From: Bacillus massiliglaciei
GTDB lineage: Bacteria > Bacillota > Bacilli > Bacillales > DSM-1321
DNA: 53,518 nt
Direction of reading: 5' to 3'
Assembly (NCBI RefSeq): GCF_900098925.1
Contig: NZ_LT622344.1
Span: forward strand, 16,304 to 69,821
Positions 20,375 to 29,827 of this stretch are shown piece after piece; position 1 is the first letter of the stretch, and every line of letters starts with the position of its first letter. Position numbers and translations under genes: made by a program. Under the pieces are notes generated by a model that worked only from the letters and a program-made list of their open reading frames with translations, did not search any database and was not told the DNA's origin.

Positions 20375-20671
20375 ATGGAAGTAACTGACGTAAGATTGCG
20401 ACGCGTAAATACGGATGGACGCATGAGAGCGATTGCATCCATTACATTGGATAATGAGTTTGTTGTACATGATATCCGTGTAATTGATGGGAATAATGGT
20501 TTATTTGTAGCTATGCCAAGCAAAAGGACACCTGACGGAGAATTCCGTGACATTGCTCATCCAATCAACTCCTCTACTCGTGGAAAAATTCAGGAAGCTG
20601 TTTTGACTGAATATCATCGTTTAGGAGAGCTGGAAACAGAATTAGAGGAAGCAGGAGCAGGGGCTTCCTAA
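20375..20671 (+). CDS. spoVG: Septation/RNA-binding regulator SpoVG
   Basis: 98 residues, nearly identical to B. subtilis SpoVG through [20 protein letters not shown], then [21 protein letters not shown] and [15 protein letters not shown]. SpoVG binds nucleic acid and affects asymmetric septation; it is a classic sigma-H-dependent, AbrB-repressed gene. ATG 20375 matches the family start; an in-frame ATG at 20363 is part of the ribosome binding region. The nearby IS200 insertion lies upstream of the promoter and does not interrupt it. Confidence 0.97.
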   Translation: MEVTDVRLRRVNTDGRMRAIASITLDNEFVVHDIRVIDGNNGLFVAMPSKRTPDGEFRDIAHPINSSTRGKIQEAVLTEYHRLGELETELEEAGAGAS

Positions 20672-20690
20672 GAAAAAAAGTCAGCATCTG

Positions 20691-20720
20691 AGAGCCTACT
20701 TCAACAGTAAGGCTCTTTTC
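20691..20720 (+). terminator. Terminator of spoVG
   Basis: AGAGCC-TACT pairs with AGTA-A-GGCTCT (one bulge), then TTTTC. Confidence 0.8.
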
Positions 20721-20831
20721 TAATGGTTTTTTTATTCCCCGCTTTTTAAAACTTCAAACCCATCTCTCTTCTATTTCTGAAAAATCCCTAAAATATTCCT
20801 ATAGTATGTTAATAATATGTACTTTTCAATG

Positions 20832-20865
20832 TTATCTTGAAATGAAGCGATATTTAAGATAATAT
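20832..20865 (+). promoter_or_regulatory. glmU-prs promoter with flanking inverted repeat
   Basis: TTGAAA (20837-20842), 17-bp spacer, TAATAT (20860-20865). TTATCTT (20832-20838) and AAGATAA (20856-20862) form an inverted repeat that overlaps both boxes; it may be an operator or chance AT-rich symmetry. Confidence 0.5.
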
Positions 20866-20901
20866 TTTTAATGGATAAAAAGGTAAAATTGGAGGCCTGT
20901 C

Positions 20902-22275
20902 ATGAATAATCGCTTTGCAGTAATACTGGCTGCTGGACAAGGTACCAGAATGAAATCCAAGCTTTATAAGGTATTGCATCCTGTGTGCGGAAAACCGATG
21001 GTGCAGCATGTTATAGATCACGTGAAAGAATTGAAGATAGAAGAAATTGTGACCGTTATCGGCCATGGTGCGGAAAAGGTGCAGGAAGTGCTCGGAGATT
21101 CCTGTGAGTACGTTCTGCAGGAACAGCAATTGGGAACAGCGCATGCTGTTATGCAAGCAGAGGGAGCTTTAGTTTCTAAAAAAGGCACAACGCTTGTTAT
21201 TTGCGGAGATACGCCATTGATTAAAGCTGAAACGATGGAAGCGCTTCTCTCGCTTCACGAGGACAGCAAGGCGAAGGCAACGATCTTAACAGCACATGCA
21301 GAAAATCCTGCCGGGTACGGCCGGGTGCTGAGAAACGAACAGGGCAATGTGGAGAAAATTGTTGAGCATAAGGATGCAAGTGCTGAAGAAAGAGCTGTAA
21401 AAGAAATCAATACAGGCACGTATTGTTTTGATAATGAGGCTTTATTTGCTGCGCTGAAAAAGGTATCGAATGAAAATGCCCAAAATGAATATTATCTTCC
21501 TGATGTGATTGAGATTTTGAAAGCTGAAGGAGAAATCGTGACAGCGTTCCAAACGGAGGATTTTGAAGAAACATTAGGCGTGAATGACCGTGTTGCTTTA
21601 TCCCAGGCGGAACAAATCATGAAGAAACGCATCAATGAAGCGCATATGAGAAACGGGGTAACAATCATCGACCCTTCATCTACTTATATTGAGGCGGATG
21701 TGATCATCGGCCGGGATTCAATCATTCAGCCGGGATCTATGATAAAAGGCCAGAGTGTGATCGGCGAAGATTGCCTGATAGGACCCAATACGGAAATAAG
21801 CAGCTGTGAAATAGGATCAGGAACGGCGATCCGCCAGTCTGCTGCTTATGACAGCCAGATTGGCAGCGATGTGCAAATAGGGCCATTCGCCCATATCCGT
21901 CCTGAGTCAGATATTCAGGATGAAGTGAAAATCGGCAACTTTGTCGAAATTAAAAAGGCTGTATTCGGAAAAGGAAGTAAAGCTTCCCATCTAAGTTACA
22001 TCGGGGACGCGGAAGTGGGACAAAATGTAAATATCGGCTGCGGATCAATTACGGTGAATTATGACGGCAAGAAGAAGCATTTGACGAAAATAGAAGATGA
22101 TGTCTTTATCGGATGTAATTCTAATTTAGTAGCGCCTGTTACGATCGCCAAAGGGGCATATGTTGCAGCCGGCTCAACCATCACCCAGGATGTACCAGCC
22201 GAAGCATTATCCGTTGCACGTGCCAGACAAGTGAATAAAGAGGATTACGTCAAAAAATTAAAATTTAACAATTAA
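20902..22275 (+). CDS. glmU: Bifunctional UDP-GlcNAc pyrophosphorylase / GlcN-1-P acetyltransferase
   Basis: Makes UDP-GlcNAc for peptidoglycan and teichoic acids in two steps; called gcaD in B. subtilis. 457 residues. The N-terminal uridyltransferase domain has [14 protein letters not shown] (about 6-19), [10 protein letters not shown] and GDTPLI. The C-terminal left-handed beta-helix (from about 250) shows hexapeptide repeats such as [11 protein letters not shown], and [18 protein letters not shown] for the acetyl-CoA site. GGAGG precedes ATG 20902. prs follows 15 bp later, an operon conserved in Bacillus. Confidence 0.97.
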   Translation: MNNRFAVILAAGQGTRMKSKLYKVLHPVCGKPMVQHVIDHVKELKIEEIVTVIGHGAEKVQEVLGDSCEYVLQEQQLGTAHAVMQAEGALVSKKGTTLVICGDTPLIKAETMEALLSLHEDSKAKATILTAHAENPAGYGRVLRNEQGNVEKIVEHKDASAEERAVKEINTGTYCFDNEALFAALKKVSNENAQNEYYLPDVIEILKAEGEIVTAFQTEDFEETLGVNDRVALSQAEQIMKKRINEAHMRNGVTIIDPSSTYIEADVIIGRDSIIQPGSMIKGQSVIGEDCLIGPNTEISSCEIGSGTAIRQSAAYDSQIGSDVQIGPFAHIRPESDIQDEVKIGNFVEIKKAVFGKGSKASHLSYIGDAEVGQNVNIGCGSITVNYDGKKKHLTKIEDDVFIGCNSNLVAPVTIAKGAYVAAGSTITQDVPAEALSVARARQVNKEDYVKKLKFNN

Positions 22276-22290
22276 CCTTTGGAGGTCATC

Positions 22291-23244
22291 ATGTCAAATC
22301 AGTATTTAGATCCTAATTTAAAAGTCTTTTCTTTGAATTCGAACCTTGGCTTAGCAAAAGAGATTGCAGGGGCTATCGGTGTGGAACTGGGAAAGTGTAC
22401 GGTAACTAGCTTCAGTGACGGAGAAATCCAAATTAATATCGAAGAAAGCATCAGGGGCTGCGATGTGTTTGTGATCCAGTCAACAAGCCAGCCGGTTAAC
22501 GAGAACCTTATGGAACTTTTAATTATGATTGATGCGCTGAAGCGTGCTTCTGCCAAAACAATCAATATCGTTATGCCGTATTATGGATATGCTCGGCAAG
22601 ATCGTAAAGCCCGCGCCCGTGAGCCAATTACAGCTAAGCTTGTAGCGAATTTGCTTGAAACAGCGGGAGCAGACCGGGTCATTACGTTGGATTTGCATGC
22701 TCCGCAAATTCAAGGTTTCTTCGATATCTTGATTGACCATCTTGTCGCTGTTCCGATTTTGGCTGATTACTTCAAAGGCAAGAATTTGAATGATATTGTC
22801 ATTGTATCTCCTGACCATGGCGGTGTAACCCGCGCCCGTAAGATGGCTGACCGTCTAAAAGCGCCGATTGCCATTATCGACAAACGCCGTCCAAGACCGA
22901 ATGTGGCGGAAGTTATGAATATTATCGGGAATATTGAAGGAAAAACAGCTATCCTGATTGATGACATCATTGATACAGCGGGAACAATTACACTTGCTGC
23001 CAATGCTTTAGTAGAAAATGGGGCAACAGAAGTGTATGCTTGCTGTTCTCACCCTGTTCTTTCAGGTCCGGCTATTGAAAGAATCCAAAATTCTAAGATC
23101 AGAGAATTGGTGGTAACCAATTCCATTGATCTGGCTGAAGAGAAGAAAATCGACAAAATTACGGAATTGTCTGTAGCACCATTGATTGCAGAAGCAATTA
23201 TCCGTGTTCATGAAGAACAATCTGTCAGCACATTATTCGACTGA
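22291..23244 (+). CDS. prs: Ribose-phosphate pyrophosphokinase
   Basis: Makes PRPP from ribose-5-phosphate and ATP for purine, pyrimidine, His, Trp and NAD synthesis. 317 residues. Motifs include [26 protein letters not shown], the metal site [24 protein letters not shown] and the PRPP loop [16 protein letters not shown] 22291 follows GGAGGTCATC; the in-frame TTG at 22279 lies before the Shine-Dalgarno. Its product is the PurR effector, and purR is in the same window. Confidence 0.97.
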   Translation: MSNQYLDPNLKVFSLNSNLGLAKEIAGAIGVELGKCTVTSFSDGEIQINIEESIRGCDVFVIQSTSQPVNENLMELLIMIDALKRASAKTINIVMPYYGYARQDRKARAREPITAKLVANLLETAGADRVITLDLHAPQIQGFFDILIDHLVAVPILADYFKGKNLNDIVIVSPDHGGVTRARKMADRLKAPIAIIDKRRPRPNVAEVMNIIGNIEGKTAILIDDIIDTAGTITLAANALVENGATEVYACCSHPVLSGPAIERIQNSKIRELVVTNSIDLAEEKKIDKITELSVAPLIAEAIIRVHEEQSVSTLFD

Positions 23245-23274
23245 TTCCGTTATATTCCGCAGGCAGTTTACAAA

Positions 23275-23304
23275 GACAGCAGGCATATGCCTGCTGTCAT
23301 TTTT
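23275..23304 (+). terminator. Terminator of glmU-prs
   Basis: Perfect palindrome with arms GACAGCAGGCAT and ATGCCTGCTGTC, then ATTTTTAT. Confidence 0.95.
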
Positions 23305-23371
23305 ATAGTCTTTTCCCGGTATAACCTTTTGTGAAATTTTATAAGAAACCGTTTATATTCACCGTGTTGAG

Positions 23372-23478
23372 ACGGATATTGGAAATGGAAGGGGGCGGTC
23401 CTTTCAAACAAACTAAGGACTGCTGGCGCATTCAGGGGCAGCGGACAGTCAAAGTGAATCTGCTCCAGGAATATCCGT
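23372..23478 (+). ncRNA. Candidate structured RNA element upstream of ctc
   Basis: ACGGATATT (23372-23380) pairs perfectly with AATATCCGT (23470-23478). Inside, GCGGTCCTT (23395-23403) pairs with AAGGACTGC (23415-23423), and GGGGCAG (23435-23441) with CTGCTCC (23460-23466); ATTCA (23430-23434) with TGAAT (23455-23459) is a competing or pseudoknot pairing. It lies after the prs terminator and before the sigma-B promoter, so it is not part of the sigma-B transcript. I do not recognise a known riboswitch. Strand is assumed. Confidence 0.4.
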
Positions 23479-23495
23479 AATATGCGAATTTTAAC

Positions 23496-23521
23496 GTTTA
23501 TATAAGATTCAAGAAGGGAAA
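23496..23521 (+). promoter_or_regulatory. Sigma-B promoter of ctc
   Basis: GTTTAT (23496-23501), 14-bp spacer, GGGAAA (23516-23521), close to GTTTAA-N12/14-GGGWAW. ctc is the classic sigma-B gene of B. subtilis. Confidence 0.65.
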
Positions 23522-23573
23522 ACTATAAAAGAAAATAGATGTTCATTTTTCTGTAGAAAGGCGGAAGATAGAT

Positions 23574-24209
23574 ATGAGTAATGTACTAGCTGCAAAAGAA
23601 AGATCAGAATTTAAGAATTCTACTTTGAGAGCTTTACGTGAAAGAGGGGAAATTCCGGCCGTTGTATACGGAAATCAAAATGGGACTCAGTCCATTACCG
23701 TCAATAATGGAGAATTAATCCGGACCATCAAAGAAGTAGGGCGAAATGGCATTATCTCGTTAGATGTAAATGGTTCTGCGAAAAATGTGATGCTGACCGA
23801 CTATCAGGTGGATCCGTTAAAACGGGATATTTATCATGTAGATTTTTTAGTTGTAAATATGGATACAGAATTGCAGGCGCAGGTTCGAATTAACCTTGTT
23901 GGTGATTCTAAAGGCGTAAAAGACGGCGGTGTGATTCAGCAATCGCTGCATGAAGTAACAGTGAGTGCAAAACCTAACGATATCCCAGAAGTGATCGATG
24001 TAGATATCACAGAACTTCAAGTGGGCGATACACTCTATGTATCTGATCTGAAACTGTCAGGAAGCATTACGGTTGAACATGAAGGGGAAGAAGTTGTTGC
24101 CTCCGTTCTGGCTCCGCGTGTTGAAGAAGAAATCAGTACAGGAGAACAGCAGGATGGCGGAATCCCAGAAAATGTGGAAGGCAGAGAGACAGAGGCCCCA
24201 GAAGAGTGA
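23574..24209 (+). CDS. ctc: General stress protein Ctc (ribosomal protein L25/TL5 family)
   Basis: 211 residues. The N-terminal L25 domain binds 5S rRNA and is seen in RSEFKNSTLRALRERGEIPAVVYG; the C-terminal TL5-type beta domain includes PEVIDVDITELQVGDTLYVSDL. The tail is acidic and low in complexity (about 185-211). In B. subtilis it joins ribosomes under stress. GGCGGAAGA-type Shine-Dalgarno before ATG 23574. Own sigma-B promoter and a terminator make it monocistronic. Confidence 0.95.
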   Translation: MSNVLAAKERSEFKNSTLRALRERGEIPAVVYGNQNGTQSITVNNGELIRTIKEVGRNGIISLDVNGSAKNVMLTDYQVDPLKRDIYHVDFLVVNMDTELQAQVRINLVGDSKGVKDGGVIQQSLHEVTVSAKPNDIPEVIDVDITELQVGDTLYVSDLKLSGSITVEHEGEEVVASVLAPRVEEEISTGEQQDGGIPENVEGRETEAPEE

Positions 24210-24262
24210 CAAGCTGATCAGGCTTTAACCATTAAGTGAAAAGAACGATTCATACATGATAT

Positions 24263-24300
24263 AATGGACGTAACTTATATGGGTTACGTCCATTTATTTT
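24263..24300 (+). terminator. Terminator of ctc
   Basis: AATGGACGTAAC pairs with GTTACGTCCATT, then TATTTT. Confidence 0.9.
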
Positions 24301-24367
24301 GAGAACATCCGGCGGTCCTGTTTGAAGAGTTTGTTGGAAATAGGTCTAGAGCCGCTTGAGATGGTAT

Positions 24368-24396
24368 TTGACAAATGAGATAATATTTTCTAGGAT
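24368..24396 (+). promoter_or_regulatory. Sigma-A promoter of pth
   Basis: TTGACA (24368-24373), 17-bp spacer, TAGGAT (24391-24396). Confidence 0.65.
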
Positions 24397-24467
24397 TTGT
24401 AAAAAATCCAGAGAATCTTCGTCTTTGAGTAATCCAGGAAATATTAAATGAATGGCGGAGTGTAAGC

Positions 24468-25031
24468 ATGAAGATAATCATAGGGTTAGGGAACCCTGGT
24501 AAACAATATGAAAAAACCAGACATAATGTAGGCTTCGAAGTGATAGATGAATTGGCTCAAAAATGGTCCATTTCTTTGGATCAGGCCAAACATAAAGGGA
24601 TTTACGGCACCGGGGTGGTAAACGGTGAAAAAGTGATTTTGCTGAAGCCCCTCACATATATGAACCTGTCGGGCGAATCGATTGCTGCTGTGATGGATTT
24701 TTACAAAGCAGAGATTGAAGATGTTGTCGTATTATACGATGACCTTGATTTGCCAACAGGAAAGATTCGTTTGCGCCAAAAAGGAAGTGCCGGCGGTCAT
24801 AACGGAATCAAGTCGACCATTGCCCATCTTGGCACATCAGATTTTAACCGTATTAGGATTGGCATTGGGCGTCCTGCCGGCAGGATACCTATCACGGATT
24901 ATGTACTGGGCCGTTTTACAGCAGAGGAATGGAAAGAAATTGCGCAGGCGGTCCAAAAAAGCGCAGCTGCATGCGAAGCGTGGCTGGATAAGCCCTATTT
25001 ACAAGTGATGAATGAATATAATCAGTCATAA
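24468..25031 (+). CDS. pth: Peptidyl-tRNA hydrolase
   Basis: Releases peptides from drop-off peptidyl-tRNAs; named spoVC in B. subtilis because a mutation blocks sporulation. 187 residues. [22 protein letters not shown] holds the conserved Asn and catalytic His, followed by [37 protein letters not shown] and [11 protein letters not shown]. The start ATG 24468 follows GGCGGAGTG. Own promoter; fin and mfd follow, each with its own signals. Confidence 0.96.
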   Translation: MKIIIGLGNPGKQYEKTRHNVGFEVIDELAQKWSISLDQAKHKGIYGTGVVNGEKVILLKPLTYMNLSGESIAAVMDFYKAEIEDVVVLYDDLDLPTGKIRLRQKGSAGGHNGIKSTIAHLGTSDFNRIRIGIGRPAGRIPITDYVLGRFTAEEWKEIAQAVQKSAAACEAWLDKPYLQVMNEYNQS

Positions 25032-25063
25032 TCCGGTAAATTGAAACAATCTTCTTTATGACA

Positions 25064-25095
25064 TGAATAAACCTCCTCTCTATTTGCTTATACTA
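25064..25095 (+). promoter_or_regulatory. Forespore (sigma-F/G-like) promoter of fin
   Basis: TGAATA (25064-25069), 17-bp spacer, CTTATACTA (25087-25095). Fits the forespore pattern in the -35 and roughly in the -10; B. subtilis fin is a forespore gene. Confidence 0.45.
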
Positions 25096-25123
25096 GTGAT
25101 ATCTTACAAGAGGGGGTTATGAT

Positions 25124-25354
25124 ATGGCTCTCCATTATCATTGCCGGCACTGCGGGACCAAACTCGGGACGCTTGAAGATCAGCGGCTCAGTTCGGAAGA
25201 GCTCGGGTTCCATCAGCTCACTGACACCGATCGGCAGGAAATGATCGAATACGATTCTTCAGGCGATATTCATGTGAAGGCTATTTGCGAAGACTGCCAT
25301 GAATCGCTGCAGAGGAATCCGGAACTGTATCAAAATGATTATATTATTCATTGA
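25124..25354 (+). CDS. fin: Anti-sigma-F factor Fin (YabK)
   Basis: 76 residues. Fin binds core RNA polymerase/sigma-F and helps the switch from sigma-F to sigma-G in the forespore. The zinc-binding cysteine pairs read CRHC (about 6-9) and CEDC (about 59-62), and ELGFHQLTDTDRQEMIEYD is the family's central segment. Start ATG 25124 after AGAGGGGG. With csfB at the other end of the window, two of the forespore sigma-factor inhibitors are encoded here. Confidence 0.93.
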   Translation: MALHYHCRHCGTKLGTLEDQRLSSEELGFHQLTDTDRQEMIEYDSSGDIHVKAICEDCHESLQRNPELYQNDYIIH

Positions 25355-25360
25355 GCGGAA

Positions 25361-25388
25361 GGCTTTGGAAAAATCCAAGGCATTTTTC
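25361..25388 (+). terminator. Terminator of fin
   Basis: GCTTTGGA and TCCAAGGC pair (one G-T), then ATTTTT. Confidence 0.75.
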
Positions 25389-25462
25389 CGTTTGTTTGAC
25401 TTTTAGGGAAACAGAAAGATAGATAAATTTTACAGTGAAGTTGGAGAGAGGAGGAGCCGGCT

Positions 25463-28400
25463 GTGGAAGGGCTGAAGAAAATATTTTCGGAACATGATGA
25501 TATTCAATCCCTATTATCGGGAATTGACGAAGGATTGCGGGAGCAGCTAGTATCCGGATTGACGGGCTCTTCAAGATCGATGCTGCTGGCATCTGTCTAT
25601 GAGAAAGCAAAGCGTCCTATACTATTAGTGACGCATAACCTTTTGCATGCGCAAAAATTCCAGGAAGATTTGGCGGGCCTGGTGCCGGAAGAGGATTTAT
25701 TCATTTATCCGGCAAATGAATTGATGGCAGCTGAACTGAGCGTTGCCAGTCCTGAATTAAGGGCCCAAAGGGTGGAAGTCCTGAATTATTGGGCAAGCGG
25801 AAAAAAGGGAATCGTCATTGTACCGATTGCGGGTATGCGTAAATTACTGCCCCCTAAGAAAGTTTGGAAGAATTTCCAGCTTACATTTAAATTGGGGAAT
25901 GATATTGATTTAGGACAGACACTGAATCATTTCGTATCCATGGGATACCACCGTGCTGATATGGTGTCATCTCCAGGTGAATTCAGCATTCGGGGCGGGA
26001 TTATCGATGTCTATCCAATAACAGAAAATGACCCGGTCCGGATTGAACTGTTTGATACGGAGGTAGATTCCATCCGTTCCTTTTCCATTGAAGATCAGCG
26101 CTCGATCGATAAATTGAAGACAGTGACCATAGGGCCTGTCAGTGAGGCGCTGCTGGAGCCCGAACATATACAACGGATGATTGAACGTCTTGAGGCGGGT
26201 TTAAGCAAAAGTTTAAAGAAGCTTAAAGACGAAAATGCCAAGGAGCGGCTTCTGCAGTCAGTGGGAGCAGAACTTGAACTGCTGAAGGCAGGAGAAAGAC
26301 CTGACCAGATTTTTAAGTATTTAAGCCTTGCTTATGATCAGCCAGCTAGTCTGATAGATTATCTTCCGGCCAATGGGCTGGTTGTTCTGGACGAGATCAG
26401 CAGGATCCAGGAGCTGAATGAATCGCTTGAAAAGGAAGAGGCCGAGTGGTACACAGACTTGCTTAGCAGCGGGCAGATTATCCATGATATCCAGCTCGCT
26501 CACCGTCTTCCTGATTTAATTTCCGGTTCGAAAAAACCGTTCATCTACTTGAATCTGTTCCTGCGGCATGTCCCTCATACAAATCCGCAGAATATCCTCA
26601 ATTTCACATCGAAGCAGATGCAGAATTTCCATGGGCAGATGAATTTGTTCAAAGCTGAGCTGGAGAGGTGGAAAAAGGGCCGGTTTACGGTGTTCATATT
26701 GGCGGCGGATGAGGAGCGGGTGAAGAAGCTCCACGGCGTGCTTGCTGACTATGACATAGAAGCCCCTGAGGTGAAAGATTCGAAAAAGTTTCTGCCTGGA
26801 AAGGTACAGATTATAAGGGGCGGCCTGAACAGCGGATTTGAACTGCCGATGCAGAAATTTGCTGTGATCACGGAAACAGAACTGTTCAACAAGAAAGCGA
26901 AGAAATCTATACGCAGGCAAAAACTGTCCAATGCTGAAAGAATTAAGAGCTATTCTGAGCTTAAAACGGGCGATTATGTCGTTCATGTCAATCATGGTAT
27001 CGGTAAGTATATGGGCATTGAGACGCTTACCATCAATGGAGTGCATAAAGACTATCTTCATATCCGCTATCAGGCAGACGATAAGCTGTACGTACCAGTG
27101 GATCAGATCGATTTAGTGCAGAAGTATGTCGGTTCTGAAGGAAAAGAACCAAAATTATACAAACTCGGCGGAACAGAGTGGAAGAGGGTTAAGAATAAGG
27201 TCCAATCTTCTGTTCAAAACATAGCCGATGATTTAATCAAGCTGTATGCGGAACGGGAAGCGGCCAAAGGCTATGCCTTTTCGCCTGACGGTGATATGCA
27301 GAGGGAGTTCGAACTATCGTTTCCTTATAACGAGACAGAGGACCAGATTCGATCCATTGTTGAAATTAAAAAAGATATGGAAAAGGAAAGGCCGATGGAC
27401 CGGCTATTGTGCGGAGATGTAGGATATGGAAAAACAGAAGTGGCTATCCGTGCCGCATTCAAAGCAATCATGGATGGAAAGCAGGTGGCTTTTTTAGTAC
27501 CGACGACCATTTTGGCGCAGCAGCATTATGAAACGCTGAGGGAGCGATTCCAAGATTATCCGATTTCCATTGGCTTAATGAGCCGGTTCCGGACAAAAAA
27601 GCAGCAGACAGAAACGCTTAAAGGCTTAAAAGCAGGTACGGTCGATATTGTGGTCGGCACACACAGGATTTTGTCCAAAGATATTCAATATCGTGATCTG
27701 GGCCTGCTTATCATTGATGAAGAGCAGCGCTTTGGCGTGACGCATAAAGAGAAAATCAAGCAATTGAAGACCAATGTTGACGTGCTGACGCTGACGGCAA
27801 CGCCAATTCCGCGGACGCTCCATATGTCGATGCTCGGGGTCAGGGATTTGTCAGTTATTGAAACACCCCCAGAAAATCGCTTTCCAATCCAAACATATGT
27901 AATGGAGTATAATGGCGGATTGGTGAAAGAGGCCATTGAAAGGGAACTGGCAAGGGACGGCCAGGTTTATTTCCTATACAACCGGGTAGAGGATATAGCA
28001 AGAATGGCAGAAGAAATTTCCATTTTAGTACCGGATGCACGAGTAACGTTTGCACACGGCAAAATGACGGAGCAAGAATTGGAATCCGTCATGTTCGGTT
28101 TCCTTGATGGCGAATACGATGTGCTGGTAAGTACAACCATCATTGAGACAGGCGTTGATATCCCGAACGTCAATACCTTGATTGTACATGACGCTGACAA
28201 GATGGGACTGTCTCAGCTTTATCAGCTCCGCGGCCGTGTGGGGAGATCAAATCGGGTCGCCTATGCTTTCTTTACGTATCGGAAGGATAAAGTGCTGACT
28301 GAGGTCGCGGAAAAGCGGCTTCAATCAATCAAGGAATTTACCGAACTGGGATCGGGCTTCAAAATTGCGATGCGCGACCTGTCGATTAGGGGAGCAGGCA

Positions 28401-28996
28401 ACCTTCTTGGAGCGCAGCAGCATGGATTTATCGACTCTGTCGGTTTTGATCTGTATTCGCAAATGCTGAAAGAAGCAGTAGAAGCTAAACGCAGTGACCA
28501 GCCGGCAGAAGAAAAACCATCATTGGAAATAGATCTTGAGGTGGATGCTTATATACCGGATGCCTATATTGCAGACGGCCACCAGAAGATTGAAATGTAT
28601 AAACGATTCAGAGGCATTACATCACTGGAAGAAGTTGAAGAGCTGCAAGATGAGATGCTGGATCGTTTTGGGGAATATCCGGACGAAGTTTCCCGTCTCT
28701 TCCTCATTGCCGAAATGAAAGTGTACGGCATGAAAGCAGGAGCTGCGAGCATTAAGCAATTGAAGCAGGATATCACAATCCTGCTCTCGGAAAAGGTCAG
28801 CAGCAATATCGATGGCCAGAAAGTGTTTAAGCTTGGCTCGAGCTACGGACGTATGATCGGTTTCGGAATGGACGGAAATCAGATGAAGCTGGTCCTTCAT
28901 ACGAAGGGCACAGATCAATCCAAGTGGCTGAATATTTTATTCGAGATGGTCAAAGGACTTCAGAATGTCCAAAAGGATATTCAGGTGACAAAGTAA
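25463..28996 (+). CDS. mfd: Transcription-repair coupling factor
   Basis: 1177 residues, full length for Bacillus. Mfd pushes stalled RNA polymerase off damaged DNA and recruits UvrA. The UvrB-like N-terminal module ends near residue 370 with FSIRGGIIDVYP and VRIELFDTEVDSIR in it; the RNA polymerase-interacting domain (GDYVVHVNHGIGKYMGIE) starts about 495. Helicase motifs: CGDVGYGKTEVA (Walker A, about 653), DEEQRFGVTHKEK (DEEQ box), TLTATPIPRTL, and QLRGRVGRS (motif VI). The C-terminal regulatory domain is present. GTG 25463 follows GAGAGGAGGAG. Confidence 0.97.
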   Translation: MEGLKKIFSEHDDIQSLLSGIDEGLREQLVSGLTGSSRSMLLASVYEKAKRPILLVTHNLLHAQKFQEDLAGLVPEEDLFIYPANELMAAELSVASPELRAQRVEVLNYWASGKKGIVIVPIAGMRKLLPPKKVWKNFQLTFKLGNDIDLGQTLNHFVSMGYHRADMVSSPGEFSIRGGIIDVYPITENDPVRIELFDTEVDSIRSFSIEDQRSIDKLKTVTIGPVSEALLEPEHIQRMIERLEAGLSKSLKKLKDENAKERLLQSVGAELELLKAGERPDQIFKYLSLAYDQPASLIDYLPANGLVVLDEISRIQELNESLEKEEAEWYTDLLSSGQIIHDIQLAHRLPDLISGSKKPFIYLNLFLRHVPHTNPQNILNFTSKQMQNFHGQMNLFKAELERWKKGRFTVFILAADEERVKKLHGVLADYDIEAPEVKDSKKFLPGKVQIIRGGLNSGFELPMQKFAVITETELFNKKAKKSIRRQKLSNAERIKSYSELKTGDYVVHVNHGIGKYMGIETLTINGVHKDYLHIRYQADDKLYVPVDQIDLVQKYVGSEGKEPKLYKLGGTEWKRVKNKVQSSVQNIADDLIKLYAEREAAKGYAFSPDGDMQREFELSFPYNETEDQIRSIVEIKKDMEKERPMDRLLCGDVGYGKTEVAIRAAFKAIMDGKQVAFLVPTTILAQQHYETLRERFQDYPISIGLMSRFRTKKQQTETLKGLKAGTVDIVVGTHRILSKDIQYRDLGLLIIDEEQRFGVTHKEKIKQLKTNVDVLTLTATPIPRTLHMSMLGVRDLSVIETPPENRFPIQTYVMEYNGGLVKEAIERELARDGQVYFLYNRVEDIARMAEEISILVPDARVTFAHGKMTEQELESVMFGFLDGEYDVLVSTTIIETGVDIPNVNTLIVHDADKMGLSQLYQLRGRVGRSNRVAYAFFTYRKDKVLTEVAEKRLQSIKEFTELGSGFKIAMRDLSIRGAGNLLGAQQHGFIDSVGFDLYSQMLKEAVEAKRSDQPAEEKPSLEIDLEVDAYIPDAYIADGHQKIEMYKRFRGITSLEEVEELQDEMLDRFGEYPDEVSRLFLIAEMKVYGMKAGAASIKQLKQDITILLSEKVSSNIDGQKVFKLGSSYGRMIGFGMDGNQMKLVLHTKGTDQSKWLNILFEMVKGLQNVQKDIQVTK

Positions 28997-29061
28997 TTGC
29001 AGGGCAGCCTCTACCCGCATTTGACATTTGTGAAGGATTTTGAAGAAAAATTTGTTCATTG

Positions 29062-29092
29062 TGCATAGAACTTTCCATTAAAAAAAATACTA
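29062..29092 (+). promoter_or_regulatory. Sigma-G promoter of spoVT
   Basis: TGCATA (29062-29067), 18-bp spacer, AATACTA (29086-29092), near the sigma-G pattern TGMATA-N17/18-CATWCTA. spoVT is sigma-G dependent in B. subtilis. Confidence 0.6.
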
Positions 29093-29174
29093 AGTGCAAT
29101 AGCGGGAATAATTCAAGATTTTTAGCTAAAAGGTTTTATCAAAATCTATTTAGATGAAAGTGAGGCAACATAAG

Positions 29175-29711
29175 ATGAAAGCAACGGGTATTGTTCGCCG
29201 AATTGATGATTTAGGAAGGGTTGTTATTCCGAAAGAAATTAGAAGGACTCTTCGTATCCGTGAAGGAGATCCGCTGGAAATCTTTGTGGACCGAGATGGA
29301 GAAGTTATTCTGAAGAAATACTCTCCAATCAGTGAATTAAGCGACTTTGCAAAAGAGTACGCGGAAGCGATCTATGACAGTCTGGGCAATCCGGTTCTGA
29401 TTTGTGACCGGGATACGTATATTGCGGTTGCCGGCGGTTCGAAAAAGGAATACTTGAATAAAAGTATCAGTGATCTGGTAGAAAAGATGATGGAGGACCG
29501 TAATTCCGTTCTGGAATCTCCGAATGGTTCAATCAGCTTTGTCGATTCCAACGAGGAAGAAGTCAATTCTTATGCCGGAGCTCCGATTATTGCAAATGGA
29601 GACCCAATCGGTGCAGTCATTATTTTCTCAAAAGAAGGAAGCTTAGGCGATGTGGAGCAGAAATCAGTCGAAACGGCTGCGAGCTTTCTTGCACGCCAAA
29701 TGGAGCAGTAA
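29175..29711 (+). CDS. spoVT: Stage V sporulation regulator SpoVT
   Basis: 178 residues. AbrB-type N-terminal DNA-binding domain (MKATGIVRRIDDLGRVVIP, LRIREGDPLEIFVDRDG) joined to a C-terminal GAF-like domain (NPVLICDRDTYIAVAGGSKK, PIGAVIIFSKEG). It fine-tunes sigma-G genes in the forespore. ATG 29175 matches the family; an in-frame ATG at 29154 has no Shine-Dalgarno. Second AbrB-fold regulator in the window, alongside abrB. Confidence 0.96.
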   Translation: MKATGIVRRIDDLGRVVIPKEIRRTLRIREGDPLEIFVDRDGEVILKKYSPISELSDFAKEYAEAIYDSLGNPVLICDRDTYIAVAGGSKKEYLNKSISDLVEKMMEDRNSVLESPNGSISFVDSNEEEVNSYAGAPIIANGDPIGAVIIFSKEGSLGDVEQKSVETAASFLARQMEQ

Positions 29712-29739
29712 CCAGAAAAATTTTCACCGTAGAATCAAC

Positions 29740-29770
29740 AAAGGGGCAGCGGGTCGCTGCCCTTTTCTTT
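29740..29770 (+). terminator. Terminator of spoVT
   Basis: AAAGGG-G-CAGCG pairs with CGCTGCCCTTT, then TTCTTTTT. Confidence 0.85.
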
Positions 29771-29785
29771 TTGGCTTTTAAAATA

Positions 29786-29794
29786 TGCTATAAT
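29786..29794 (+). promoter_or_regulatory. Extended -10 upstream of yabM
   Basis: TGCTATAAT at 29786-29794: TGN plus TATAAT; no good -35. It would start transcription about 25 bp before the yabM start codon. Confidence 0.5.
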
Positions 29795-29827
29795 GACTAT
29801 CAAGTATACAGCAAAGAGGGGAATCAC

